Assembly (NCBI GenBank): GCA_902766595.1
Contig: CACXEJ010000013.1
Span: 1-64,000, forward strand
Length of the DNA: 64,000 nucleotides
Origin: Ruminococcus flavefaciens
GTDB taxonomy: Bacteria; Bacillota; Clostridia; Oscillospirales; Ruminococcaceae
Reading direction: 5' to 3'
Part shown: in pieces, positions 17,329-26,120 of the stretch
Layout of the letters: the number at the start of each line of letters is the position of its first letter
Position numbering within the stretch: position 1 is the first letter of the stretch
The notes under the pieces: model-generated
The model's database searches: none
What the model was told of the DNA's origin: nothing
What the model saw: the letters and a program-made list of their open reading frames with translations, nothing else
Made by a program: the position numbers and the translations under genes

Positions 17329-18936
17329 GTGGAGAAAACAAAAAAGCAAAGAACTTTTCCGTTTTCAAATCTGTCTGTCAGAAAAAAGTTTTTGCTGCTT
17401 GATATTATGACTGTACTTGCAGTGCTTCTCGTATGGGCTGCGATGCTGAACACCATTTCAAAGACGCAGAAGAGTAAATATGGTCAGATGGAACAGACGG
17501 CAGTGACAGTTTCCGAGCAGTTAGTTAATATGACAGTAGAGAATGCAGTATCCATCGCCAAGAATATCTACACGGACGAGTCTATATATGAATTCCTGAA
17601 CAGAAAGTATAACTCCTCGTCGGATTACTACGAGGCTTATTATACGCTCCAGCGGAACACCGCAATGAAGCTCGCTGATACCAATATAGTCAATGGCTGT
17701 ACTATTTATACCGAAAACCCGACCATTCTGACCGGCGGTAATGTTCATAGAACAGATTCCGTTAAGGACGAATACTGGTACACTGCTTTTCAAAAGCTCG
17801 GAAAGTCCACCGTACTGTGCATAGATCCCGCCAGCAGCAGATTATATCTTGTTCGCAGACTCGACTATATGAACATTGATGAGGGCGAGAGCTTTGTATG
17901 TATGGAGATAGATACAAACGAGATCACCAAAGCTATTGATAGTCTTGATTTTGACGGTGAGCTCTATGTTATCAGCGGTTCGAGACTGCTGTTCAACGCA
18001 AATGACTCGATCGCTTTAGTTGATGATATTGACATAAAGCCGGATTTCAACTGCATCACAAGGAACTACTACACGCTCGACATCGAATATTATGCCTATG
18101 CCCGCAGAAATGGCTTCGGCACTTTCGTTTCAGCGAATAAAATCCTCCTTACGGCACTTCTTATCCTTGTAGTTCTCGTTGCTGTTACCGGACAGATACT
18201 CTCGCTGAATATCAGGCGCAGAGTCAAGCCGCTGCTTGCAGAATACAGATCGAATGGCAGCATACAGTCTGTCAGAAAGGGAACTATGGGTTCTGATGAG
18301 ATCGGAAAGCTCATTGACTTATGCTGTGAAATGTCGGACAGGCTTACCGAAAAAGGCAGCGAATTCAAGCTCAGCAGCGACTCTCTTATGCGCAGGGATA
18401 CCGATTACAGACAGCTTTTTACCAAGGCTATCCGTGCTGATGCAGAGCTCGCAGTTGTGAGGAGACTCCCTGACATCAGGCTCGAAATACCGGACGAATA
18501 TTTCCCACTTTCGATTGAAAGTGCTCTTATCAGCAGGCTCGCTGACAAGTACGGAGTACGTTACGACGGCGACATCGTAAAGAACGACAAGTGGCTCGTG
18601 CCGGCGTATTCGCTCGTACTCATAGCGGAGGATATTTTTGAGCACTTTAACTGTGAAGCGGTTGACGTCTCGGCAGAGGGCAGCACAGCAGAGATACGTT
18701 TCACCGGAGACAGAGCTCCGCGCTCGACAGATGTTCTGAAGCTCCACGCTATTTTCGAGGGCGATGTTGTGTGCGATGACTATAATTTTGACAGAAACTA
18801 TCGCTTCAATCCGTACCTCCGTCTCAAGCACTGCCTCGGCAGCAACGCGGATATAGCTATAATCTCCAAGAACAAACTCAGTATAACCTTCAGGATCACG
18901 TTTCAGACAGGAAAGGGTGACGTTTATGATAATTAA
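17329..18936 (+). CDS. YesM-like membrane sensor protein lacking recognisable kinase motifs
   Basis: The protein is 535 aa and starts with GTG at 17329, 8 nt after GGGG. A transmembrane helix (about 22-44), an extracellular Cache-like sensor (about 50-265) and a second helix (about 266-288) are followed by a HAMP-like segment with SDEIGKLIDLC. This is the layout of YesM-family histidine kinases. The C-terminal 200 residues, however, lack the His-kinase motif (NPHFLYN type) and have no clear N or G boxes of an HATPase. It may be a pseudokinase that only relays conformational signals, or a divergent ATPase. There is no AraC-type response regulator next to it. It overlaps the solute-binding gene by 11 nt. 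Confidence 0.7.
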   Translation: MEKTKKQRTFPFSNLSVRKKFLLLDIMTVLAVLLVWAAMLNTISKTQKSKYGQMEQTAVTVSEQLVNMTVENAVSIAKNIYTDESIYEFLNRKYNSSSDYYEAYYTLQRNTAMKLADTNIVNGCTIYTENPTILTGGNVHRTDSVKDEYWYTAFQKLGKSTVLCIDPASSRLYLVRRLDYMNIDEGESFVCMEIDTNEITKAIDSLDFDGELYVISGSRLLFNANDSIALVDDIDIKPDFNCITRNYYTLDIEYYAYARRNGFGTFVSANKILLTALLILVVLVAVTGQILSLNIRRRVKPLLAEYRSNGSIQSVRKGTMGSDEIGKLIDLCCEMSDRLTEKGSEFKLSSDSLMRRDTDYRQLFTKAIRADAELAVVRRLPDIRLEIPDEYFPLSIESALISRLADKYGVRYDGDIVKNDKWLVPAYSLVLIAEDIFEHFNCEAVDVSAEGSTAEIRFTGDRAPRSTDVLKLHAIFEGDVVCDDYNFDRNYRFNPYLRLKHCLGSNADIAIISKNKLSITFRITFQTGKGDVYDN

Positions 18937-20557
18937 AAGGACATTGGCAGCACTTCTTGCAGCGGCAGTTACAGTACCGGTCACTGCCTGCGGAAAGAAA
19001 AAAGATAGCGGCGACAAAGAAGTAAAGGAGTTTACTGGCTTCTATGCCGCAAGGATCACGCCTATCTCTGAAAATAACGAGATACAGAAGATCATAGCCG
19101 AAAAGACCGGTGCGCTCGTCCGGCAGGAGTTTGTTGATGATCAGGACGACATAGACAAGATGATAAGCGAAATGATAGTTGCGAACAAGTATCCGGACTA
19201 CATCTCGCCTGATGCAGTGACCTGCCAGAAGCTCCTCAAGGCAAATGCCTTCATTCCTATCGACAATTACTGGGACGACTACCCGAATATCAAGAACCTC
19301 TGCACTGACAGTCAGTGGGACAGAGTCCGTGCCGATGACGGGCATATCTATTACATTCCGCTGTTCTCCTCGGTCAACGTCAAGGAGACAACACCTACCC
19401 ACAGCGGAGAGGCTTTCTGGGTGCAGGAAAAAGTTCTCGAATGGGCTAACTTCCCGAAGCTGAAAACGCTTGATGACTACTTTGACCTGATTGAGCGCTA
19501 TCTCAAGGCAAATCCCACCAACGAAAAGGGTGAGCCCTATTACGGCTACGAGATCGAGGCGAATGATAACTGGTTCTTTGCACTTGACAATCCTCCGATG
19601 TTTCTCGACGGCTACCCGAATGACGGCTGCTGCATCGTTGATACCGAGACTCACGAGGCTAAGGACTACAATCTGTCACCGACAGCCAAGAAGTGGTTCA
19701 GCAAGCTCAATGAGGAGTACAGGAAGGGCGTTATAGATCAGGAATGCTTTGTGATGTCCTCTGATGAGTATTACAAGAAGATAGCGAGCGGCAGGGTTCT
19801 CGGTATGGTCGATCAGAACTGGAATTTCAGCGGTTCGACTAACGAGCTTTCCCCTGAATGTACATATATCCCGTTCGGCATAACGATAGACGAGAGCGTT
19901 CAGGAGCATTACCGCGATTATACAGCCTTCAACGACTCGACCGGAGTCGGAATATCCGTAAGCTGCAGCGATCCTGACGGCGCCGTGAAGTTCCTCAGCG
20001 ACCTACTTGAGCCGGAGATCGTACAGCTGCGTTTCTGGGGCGTAGAGGGTGTTGACTATAATGTCAGCGAGGACGGCATTTTTGAGCAGAACGATGAGCA
20101 GTACGCAAGGTGGCGCGAAAAGGATTACAGACGCGATCACATCTGCACATATGATTATATGCCTTACTATTTTGGTATGGCTCCCGACGGCATAAACGCC
20201 TATACTTCGTCTAATCAGCCGAATATCTTCTACGATCACCTCGCCGAGCCGCTGAAAAAGTGCTTCAGCGCCTACGGTATACAGACTTACTCTGAAATGC
20301 TCAACGATCCTGAGCCGAATTCTCCGTGGTATCCGATGTGGTCGTTCAGCAACGCTGTTACAGACGAAACCGACTACGGCAAGGTTATGAAACAGATAGA
20401 TGCGGCAAAGCACAAGTATCTGCCGCTGCTGGTAATGAGCAGCGACTTTGAGAAAACGTGGAATGAGTACAACGAAGCGTATTCCAAGATCGACACGCAA
20501 GTCTATTTTGATGAGCTGACCGCCGAAGTCAAGAGAAGAATTGAGAATAATTCGTAA
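18926..20557 (+). CDS. Extracellular solute-binding lipoprotein (family 1, LplA/YtcQ-like)
   Basis: The protein is 543 aa with a signal peptide ending in the lipobox PVTACG, so it should be lipid-anchored on the outer face of the membrane. The body matches large family-1 ABC substrate-binding proteins for oligosaccharides (segments IAEKTGALVRQEF, MISEMIVANKYPDYI, VKFLSDLLEPE). No ABC permease or ATPase gene adjoins it; it sits behind a YesM-like sensor and a GGDEF protein instead. It may serve as a ligand receptor for signalling, or supply a transporter encoded elsewhere. The GTG at 18917 is an alternative start; the ATG at 18926 gives the better signal peptide. Confidence 0.85.
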   Translation: MIIKRTLAALLAAAVTVPVTACGKKKDSGDKEVKEFTGFYAARITPISENNEIQKIIAEKTGALVRQEFVDDQDDIDKMISEMIVANKYPDYISPDAVTCQKLLKANAFIPIDNYWDDYPNIKNLCTDSQWDRVRADDGHIYYIPLFSSVNVKETTPTHSGEAFWVQEKVLEWANFPKLKTLDDYFDLIERYLKANPTNEKGEPYYGYEIEANDNWFFALDNPPMFLDGYPNDGCCIVDTETHEAKDYNLSPTAKKWFSKLNEEYRKGVIDQECFVMSSDEYYKKIASGRVLGMVDQNWNFSGSTNELSPECTYIPFGITIDESVQEHYRDYTAFNDSTGVGISVSCSDPDGAVKFLSDLLEPEIVQLRFWGVEGVDYNVSEDGIFEQNDEQYARWREKDYRRDHICTYDYMPYYFGMAPDGINAYTSSNQPNIFYDHLAEPLKKCFSAYGIQTYSEMLNDPEPNSPWYPMWSFSNAVTDETDYGKVMKQIDAAKHKYLPLLVMSSDFEKTWNEYNEAYSKIDTQVYFDELTAEVKRRIENNS

Positions 20558-20560
20558 GAA

Positions 20561-20592
20561 AAAATCCCTCAGAAAATTCTGAGGGATTTTTC
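20561..20592. terminator. Bidirectional terminator
   Basis: AAAATCCCTCAGA (20561-20573) and TCTGAGGGATTTT (20578-20590) form a 13-bp stem that ends in T-runs on both strands. It separates the convergent lipoprotein and esterase genes. Confidence 0.9.
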
Positions 20593-20596
20593 GTTG

Positions 20597-22183
20597 TTAC
20601 TTCTGAGGAGGATACTCCGTTTTGAGATATTCCTCGAGCATTTCAGGAATGTACTGATAGTGGTGGGAGTCGTAGAGCTTGTATTTTACGGAAGCGTTAT
20701 GAGCCTCGAGACGTTCTTTGAGATGTTTGAGTCCCTCGAGGGTAGAGTCGTGACCGTTGTAATGGTCGATGTAGTCCATATCCTCTTTTTCGCCGCCGCA
20801 AAGGTAGACCTTCTTGTTCAGCTTATCGTTTCGGGTGAAGTAATCGTAGTCTTTGATATATTCATCGGGGTGGAGCTGAAAATGTCCGTTGTCGTCATCG
20901 TAAAGTCCCCAGAAAGCAGGACTTCCGATGATGTATCTGCCGAATGGCTGGTTTTCGTACTGGTCCGACTTGCAAAGCGCTGTGTGTGCGAGAACGCCGC
21001 CGTTTGAGTGACCGTAGAATGTGGAATTTTCGTAGTCTATGCGGTAATTCTCGCTGAGATACGGCATCAGATTGTCGGTGATGAAGTCAATAGTCAGGTC
21101 GCGCTGTAAGATAAGATAATTGAAGCGGGTGTAGTCACCAGCGCCGTCTATCTTGTAGTTGTAGCCGAGAGTCACAAGGATAACATCATCAGCTTCACCG
21201 TTTTCCATTAGTTTGCGCAGCTGCGGAGTGTTGCCGAAGCGCCATACAGCGTCAGTCAGTAAGAATACAGGATATGCCTTGTTTTTATCATAGTTCGGCG
21301 GCAGTACGACGTGAACGAGAAAATCTGTGTTGAGTTCGGTGTCGTACATTTCGATCTCGTCAATCGAGTCCTTTATAGCTGAAACGGCGTCGCGGTCGAA
21401 TTCCCAGTCATTGCGGTGATCTTCAAAGATGTCCGGTCGGGAATAATATTCCCAGCCTTGTTCAGGGAGAACGCCAGCCGGTACTTTTTCGTAAGTGCCG
21501 TTCTTGACAGCTTCATATACGAGTTTTATCTTCTTGATGTCATAATTGGACCTTGTAACGCTCGCACCTTCCAGTTTCTGCTGCTCGTTCCACTCGTAAT
21601 CGCAGTATTCGTCGAGGTCCTTGAATTTTTTTAATTCAAGAACAGGCTCGCCCTTATCATCTTCTGAGTAATTGATATAACCGATCTCGCCGCCGTTATA
21701 GTTGAAATCAGGCATGACACAGAATATCTGTTCGCCGTCTACGAAGGCGCGTGTGAAGCTCAATAGCTTGCCTTCGGCGTTTGTGTTCTTTTTTATGTTG
21801 TCAATGTTGAACTGATACACTTCGTCGCTGTAATTCTCACGGTCATTCTCGACATTGGCAATGATCTCGTCTGCATTGTACTCCTTGACCTCAAGTCTGA
21901 CGGTATGTGCGTCCTTATCGGGTTCATCGAGTAGCGTGAGAGCGTGTTTCTTGACGGTTGAACGCTCGTAGTCGGACATATTGTTCTTGAGCGGAGTCGG
22001 AGCAGGAGTTTCGGGACTATCAGTTTCTGTTTCACTTCCGGTCGATGCTTCGCTGTCAGAAGCCGCTTCGGTTGAAGCGACGTTTTCTGTCTGAGAAGCT
22101 GAGCTGCTGCCGGAGCTCTTTGAGCATGAGACCGCGGAAGCGAGCATTGAGAGCGAAAGTGCGAATATAACGAGTTTTTTCAT
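20597..22183 (-). CDS. Secreted esterase lipoprotein (PF00756 / Fes-IroE / feruloyl-esterase fold)
   Basis: The protein is 528 aa. The signal peptide ends in the lipobox ASAVSC, followed by a Ser/Thr/Glu-rich linker (about 22-65). An N-terminal domain precedes the alpha/beta-hydrolase domain (about 285-525), with LVHVVLPPNYDK at its start and the nucleophile serine in GHSNGG (about residue 392). The usual acid and histidine are probably in CGGEKED and DSHHYQY near the C terminus. The fold is used by siderophore esterases and by acetyl/feruloyl esterases. Beside cellulosomal enzymes a hemicellulose side-chain esterase is plausible, but no dockerin is present. Confidence 0.85.
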   Translation of the reverse strand: MKKLVIFALSLSMLASAVSCSKSSGSSSASQTENVASTEAASDSEASTGSETETDSPETPAPTPLKNNMSDYERSTVKKHALTLLDEPDKDAHTVRLEVKEYNADEIIANVENDRENYSDEVYQFNIDNIKKNTNAEGKLLSFTRAFVDGEQIFCVMPDFNYNGGEIGYINYSEDDKGEPVLELKKFKDLDEYCDYEWNEQQKLEGASVTRSNYDIKKIKLVYEAVKNGTYEKVPAGVLPEQGWEYYSRPDIFEDHRNDWEFDRDAVSAIKDSIDEIEMYDTELNTDFLVHVVLPPNYDKNKAYPVFLLTDAVWRFGNTPQLRKLMENGEADDVILVTLGYNYKIDGAGDYTRFNYLILQRDLTIDFITDNLMPYLSENYRIDYENSTFYGHSNGGVLAHTALCKSDQYENQPFGRYIIGSPAFWGLYDDDNGHFQLHPDEYIKDYDYFTRNDKLNKKVYLCGGEKEDMDYIDHYNGHDSTLEGLKHLKERLEAHNASVKYKLYDSHHYQYIPEMLEEYLKTEYPPQK

Positions 22184-22228
22184 GGAATATCCCCCATAAT
22201 TAATATGATTTTATCTGAAATTTTTTAA

Positions 22229-22257
22229 ATTATATCACAAAGTATTTCCAATGTCAA
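22229..22257 (-). promoter_or_regulatory. Promoter of the esterase gene
   Basis: On the minus strand TTGACA (plus 22252-22257), 17-nt spacer, TATAAT (22229-22234). Confidence 0.85.
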
Positions 22258-22270
22258 TTGTAAAAATGTG

Positions 22271-22299
22271 TTGCTATTATGAAAATTCTGTGATATAAT
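22271..22299 (+). promoter_or_regulatory. Promoter of the XRE regulator (possibly through to GH44)
   Basis: TTGCTA (22271-22276), 17-nt spacer, TATAAT (22294-22299). It stands back to back with the esterase promoter, 13 nt between the -35 boxes. The transcript has a leader of about 165 nt before the chosen start at 22472; I found no clear riboswitch in it. Confidence 0.65.
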
Positions 22300-22471
22300 A
22301 TTTTCAACCACAGGTTTATAAGTAAATGCAGGGTTTAATTCTGTGAAAAAAGCCTTGCTTGAATTCAACTCAGTTTAATGTTATGATGTAGTCATGGTAA
22401 AGAACAAACTGCTGTACGAACGAGTTCAACAGGCACCACACAGAATTTCATCCGGAGAGGACGCTCTTATT

Positions 22472-23311
22472 ATGGATACGAAATTCAGTCAGAACCTTAT
22501 CAGATACCGCAAAAAAGCAGGACTCACACAGAGTCAGCTCGCTGCCGCTCTTATGGTAACTCCACAGGCGGTCTCAAAGTGGGAGAAGGGGAGCTACCCC
22601 GACAGTGAACTTCTTCCGGAGCTCGCTATGACGCTCGGCGTTTCGCTCGATTCGCTGTTCGGTCTCAGAGACGACGACGGCAACGTCGAACTCGGAGTAA
22701 GTGCCGCTCAGAAGATCAAGAAGCTCCCACCTGAAGAAAAAGGCAAGTTCATTATGGAGCAGTTTTACAGTATGCTCTCTGCGTACAATATGAATACTGC
22801 ACCCGAGAATATCCGCTTTCCGGAAGCCTTTGCGCGTGAGACTTTTGCCCACCTGCGCACTGACAACGAGCTCGGTCTTGCGAGACTCAACCCCGATATG
22901 CAGTATGTCTGCTTTATTCGCATACCCGAGAACGGCATCAACAGCTATGCGAAGGTCCAGCCGCGTATGCTTGAGCTTTTCAGCATACTCGCTGACGAGA
23001 ACGCGCTCAGAGTTATAAGCTACGCTGAGACTTTCGGCAGAAATTTCATTATCACAAAAAAGGCTATCTCCGATAAGCTCGGCATAGATGAGGAAATAGT
23101 CTCCGACATTGTAGAAAGGCTTTGTAATTTCGGCATTATGTGGCGGCTCACAGCCGACACAGGCAGGGAATCCTTCCCTATATACGGTTATGTCCATAAT
23201 ATCCCGCTCGTCGGGATAATGACTCTGGCGGAGTCGCTTATCCATTATATATCCTGCTGTGAACCGGATATAGATATATGGGAGAAGCCTCCGTTCAGGT
23301 CGCAAAAATAA
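22472..23311 (+). CDS. XRE-family transcriptional regulator with C-terminal sensor region
   Basis: The protein is 279 aa. An N-terminal Cro/C1-type helix-turn-helix spans about residues 8-62 (GLTQSQLAAALMVTPQAVSKWEKG). A 200-residue C-terminal region of unknown fold contains a predicted second winged-helix-like segment (KKAISDKLGIDEEIVSDIVERL). The ATG at 22472 follows GGAGAGG by about 12 nt; an in-frame ATG at 22394 lacks a Shine-Dalgarno. It lies 42 nt upstream of the GH44 gene, separated only by a hairpin that has no T-run, so it may regulate and be co-transcribed with that enzyme. Confidence 0.85.
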   Translation: MDTKFSQNLIRYRKKAGLTQSQLAAALMVTPQAVSKWEKGSYPDSELLPELAMTLGVSLDSLFGLRDDDGNVELGVSAAQKIKKLPPEEKGKFIMEQFYSMLSAYNMNTAPENIRFPEAFARETFAHLRTDNELGLARLNPDMQYVCFIRIPENGINSYAKVQPRMLELFSILADENALRVISYAETFGRNFIITKKAISDKLGIDEEIVSDIVERLCNFGIMWRLTADTGRESFPIYGYVHNIPLVGIMTLAESLIHYISCCEPDIDIWEKPPFRSQK

Positions 23312-23312
23312 A

Positions 23313-23336
23313 CAGCCGTCCTTAGGCAGACGGCTG
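23313..23336 (+). other. Stem-loop just before the GH44 ribosome binding site
   Basis: CAGCCGTC (23313-23320) and GACGGCTG (23329-23336) form an 8-bp stem with an 8-nt loop. No T-run follows; AGGAGG of the GH44 gene begins 3 nt later. It may stabilise mRNA or modulate translation rather than terminate. Confidence 0.6.
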
Positions 23337-23353
23337 ACAGGAGGTCAATTCAG

Positions 23354-25783
23354 ATGATAAAAAGAAGTTTTGCAGGTCTGCTTGCAGGAGTATGTGTTAT
23401 CTCAAGCGCCGCTGCCGTACCCTTTACATCAGCAAATGCGGAGGGAACCGCCGGCTACACTATGAAAGTGTCCGTTGATCTTGCAGGTGAGAAGACGAGC
23501 ATCAGCCCCTACATCTACGGCGTGAACGCTTTTGACTCAAGCAGTCTCAAGAATGTTACCGTAAACAACGTAAGACAGGGCGGCAACCGCTTCACAGGCT
23601 ACAACTGGGAAACAAACTGGTCAAATGCCGGCGAGGACTGGCATCACAGCTCCGACACCAATCAGGGCGACATCGGTGACGGCCCCGCTTATGCTGTAAG
23701 GAACTTCTCACAGTTTTCAGGCAAGAAGAATATCCCCTACAAGCTCGCAACTCTTCAGATGGCAGGCTATGTTTCAGCTGACAAGGACGGTTCTGTAAAG
23801 GCTGACGAGGTAGCTCCTTCAAACAGATGGAACAAGGTTGAGTTCAGGAAGGACGGAGAGCTCTCCCTCGAGCCCGATCTCACAGACGGTACAGTTTATA
23901 TGGACGAGTATGTCAACTACATCGTCAATAAGCTCGGTGATGCTTCCTCAAAGACCGGTATTCAGGGCTACAGCCTTGACAATGAGCCGGTTCTCTGGAA
24001 CGACACACACCCGCTTCTCCACCCGGAGGAAGTTACAAGCAAGGAGCTCATCTCCAAGTCAATTGAGCTTGCAAAGGTCGTCAAGGAAATCGATCCCAAG
24101 GCTGAGGTCTTCGGACCTGCTTTCTGGGGAATGCTTCCCTGTATGAACTGCGGCGACGGTTCCGATATCAAGGACAGCTCCGGTCAGGTAACAGGCAAGT
24201 TCACTGATGAGGAGTGGTCTGCTGTAAAGAGCAACTACTTCTGGTATCTGGACTATTACCTTGAGCAGATGGCTAAGGCTGAACAGGAAACCGGCAAGCG
24301 TCTCCTCGATGTTGTAGACGTTCACTACTACGCTCAGGACTGCTCCACAGATGCTGCAAGACTTCAGGCTGCAAGAAGCCTTTACGATCCCGACTATGAA
24401 GAGAACAGCTGGCTGATGCCGTGGGCAAAGCAGTATTTCCCGTTTCTCTCGAACCTCAAGAAGTCGGTCGACAAATACTATCCCGGCACAAAGATCGCTG
24501 TATCTGAGTACAACGTTGCTAACATCGGTGATGAGAAGAACACCGGTAAGTCTGTTGTTTCAGCTATCGCTGAAACAGAGTGCCTCGGTGCTTTCGCTAT
24601 GAACAACGTTTACTTTGCAACTTACTGGGGAACCCTCTCTGCTTGTCCCTATGTTGAGTCAGCTATCAACCTTTACACCAACTACGACGGCAAGGGCTCT
24701 TCGTTCGGCGATACCCTCGTATCCGCAAAGACTGAGGATCTCTCGAAGGCAGCTGCATTTGCTTCTATCAACGGCGATGACGATACAAAGGTAACAATGG
24801 TGCTCTCAAACAAAGACACAGCTAATGCTGAGAACGCCGAGATCACTCTCGAAGGAACTTCTACTAACTACAAGAGCGCAGTTGTTTACGCTGTTACTCA
24901 GGATCACAGCGATATCAGAGTCATAGACGTAAAGAACGATCTCTCCGGAAATAAACTTACAGTTGAGCTGCCTCCCCTCTCAGTGGCTCAGATAGTTCTT
25001 TCCGACAAGGAGACAGACGCCGAGCTCTACAAGGAGCCTGACATAACAGTTACAGAAGAGAAGTTCGTATTCAGTGAGCTTGAAATGTCTCCCAACAAGG
25101 TTCCGATGATACCGATCAAGGACGCTAAGACTCTCAAGAAGGTTATCATCAATGCAACTTCAAGCTCAAATTCAGGTTCAGCTTGGTACTGCGGCGGCGG
25201 CGGACTCTGCTTCAATCAGCTCGTCTCCGGCGGTAAGCTCGTAGGCTGGGGCAGCAAGTCCTTCTCATACAGCGGCGGCACACAGGACATCGTCGTTGAA
25301 ATGGACGGCACATTTACTATCCCTGATCCTGACAAGCCGAATTCAAACCTCGAGATCGAAGGCACATACAATGACACCTACATCGAATTCCAGGATTGGT
25401 GGAAGTCGTCTGCAAACTCCGAAAAGGGCGAAGATGTATCTGTAACATACAACACTATCACAATGGTCTACGAGAAGGATAACTCAGGCACAGAGCCTTC
25501 TTCCGAGACTGTAAGCGAGTCCTCAAGTACAGCTTCCGAGGTTGATCCCGATGCTAAGTACGGCGACGCTAACTGCGACGGACAGATAAACATCGCAGAT
25601 GCAGTACTTGTAATGCAGGTAGCTACAAATCCTGACAAGTACGCACAGGGCAAGTCAGAAGTGAGCATCACTGAAAGAGGTGAGAAGAACGCAGATGTTG
25701 ACGGCAAGGCAGGGCTTACAAATGCAGACGCTCTCCTTATCCAGAAATTCAAGCTCGGACTCGTTGAGAAACTCCCCGTATAA
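23354..25783 (+). CDS. Cellulosomal GH44 endoglucanase/xyloglucanase with CBM and dockerin
   Basis: The protein is 809 aa with a signal peptide cleaved near SANAEG (about residue 30). A GH44 catalytic domain spans about 35-555: the entry motif ISPYIYGVN, RQGGNRFTGYNWE, the acid/base E211 in LDNEPVLW and the nucleophile E385 in VSEYN are all present. A beta-sandwich of about 150 residues (570-715), rich in aromatic residues, is a probable carbohydrate-binding module. A Ser/Thr linker precedes a C-terminal dockerin with two Ca loops (GDANCDGQINIADA and NADVDGKAGLTNAD). The enzyme should cut beta-1,4-glucans in cellulose or xyloglucan within a cellulosome. AGGAGG precedes the start by 9 nt. Confidence 0.92.
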   Translation: MIKRSFAGLLAGVCVISSAAAVPFTSANAEGTAGYTMKVSVDLAGEKTSISPYIYGVNAFDSSSLKNVTVNNVRQGGNRFTGYNWETNWSNAGEDWHHSSDTNQGDIGDGPAYAVRNFSQFSGKKNIPYKLATLQMAGYVSADKDGSVKADEVAPSNRWNKVEFRKDGELSLEPDLTDGTVYMDEYVNYIVNKLGDASSKTGIQGYSLDNEPVLWNDTHPLLHPEEVTSKELISKSIELAKVVKEIDPKAEVFGPAFWGMLPCMNCGDGSDIKDSSGQVTGKFTDEEWSAVKSNYFWYLDYYLEQMAKAEQETGKRLLDVVDVHYYAQDCSTDAARLQAARSLYDPDYEENSWLMPWAKQYFPFLSNLKKSVDKYYPGTKIAVSEYNVANIGDEKNTGKSVVSAIAETECLGAFAMNNVYFATYWGTLSACPYVESAINLYTNYDGKGSSFGDTLVSAKTEDLSKAAAFASINGDDDTKVTMVLSNKDTANAENAEITLEGTSTNYKSAVVYAVTQDHSDIRVIDVKNDLSGNKLTVELPPLSVAQIVLSDKETDAELYKEPDITVTEEKFVFSELEMSPNKVPMIPIKDAKTLKKVIINATSSSNSGSAWYCGGGGLCFNQLVSGGKLVGWGSKSFSYSGGTQDIVVEMDGTFTIPDPDKPNSNLEIEGTYNDTYIEFQDWWKSSANSEKGEDVSVTYNTITMVYEKDNSGTEPSSETVSESSSTASEVDPDAKYGDANCDGQINIADAVLVMQVATNPDKYAQGKSEVSITERGEKNADVDGKAGLTNADALLIQKFKLGLVEKLPV

Positions 25784-25879
25784 TACGGTATATAGCTTCC
25801 GTTCAGTATTTGGATATAGACAAAAAATGAACATTCTGGAAAATTAATGTATACAAGTTGTAAAGAAATATAGAAGTTA

Positions 25880-25990
25880 TTGACAAATTCTGATACAAAT
25901 GGTATTATATAAGCATACCAAAGCATTGATCGTTTTCGTAAAAGATTACGATTAACACAGCAGGGCGGCAATAGTCGTCCTGTTTTTTTG
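25880..25990 (+). ncRNA. Candidate small RNA (promoter to terminator, about 75 nt)
   Basis: A promoter TTGACA (25880-25885), 17-nt spacer, TATTAT (25903-25908) should start RNA near 25915. The RNA would contain hairpin TCGTAA-AAGA-TTACGA (25936-25951). It ends in a 9-bp stem CAGGGCGGC/GTCGTCCTG with two G-U pairs (25961-25969 and 25974-25982), followed by seven Ts. No open reading frame of note fits. A second, independent promoter for the GGDEF gene lies beyond the terminator, so this looks like a self-contained unit. Alternatively it is a terminator for the GH44 gene that happens to follow a promoter. Confidence 0.5.
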
Positions 25991-26021
25991 TTTCATAATT
26001 GTTAATTCTATACAAAATGCC

Positions 26022-26050
26022 TTGAAATATGATAAGAAGTGTGTTATAAT
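26022..26050 (+). promoter_or_regulatory. Promoter of the 6-7 TM GGDEF gene
   Basis: TTGAAA (26022-26027), 17-nt spacer, TATAAT (26045-26050). Confidence 0.75.
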
Positions 26051-26120
26051 AGCAGTATATTAGTATTTCTGTTTACATTTACAGCAATTATTCTGATTAT
26101 GGGTATCAGGAGTGTTAAAT

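Noticed and set aside
20003..20500. 165-codon minus-strand frame inside the solute-binding protein gene
   Set aside because: It is a shadow of the plus-strand coding sequence, with no support from a ribosome site or domain.
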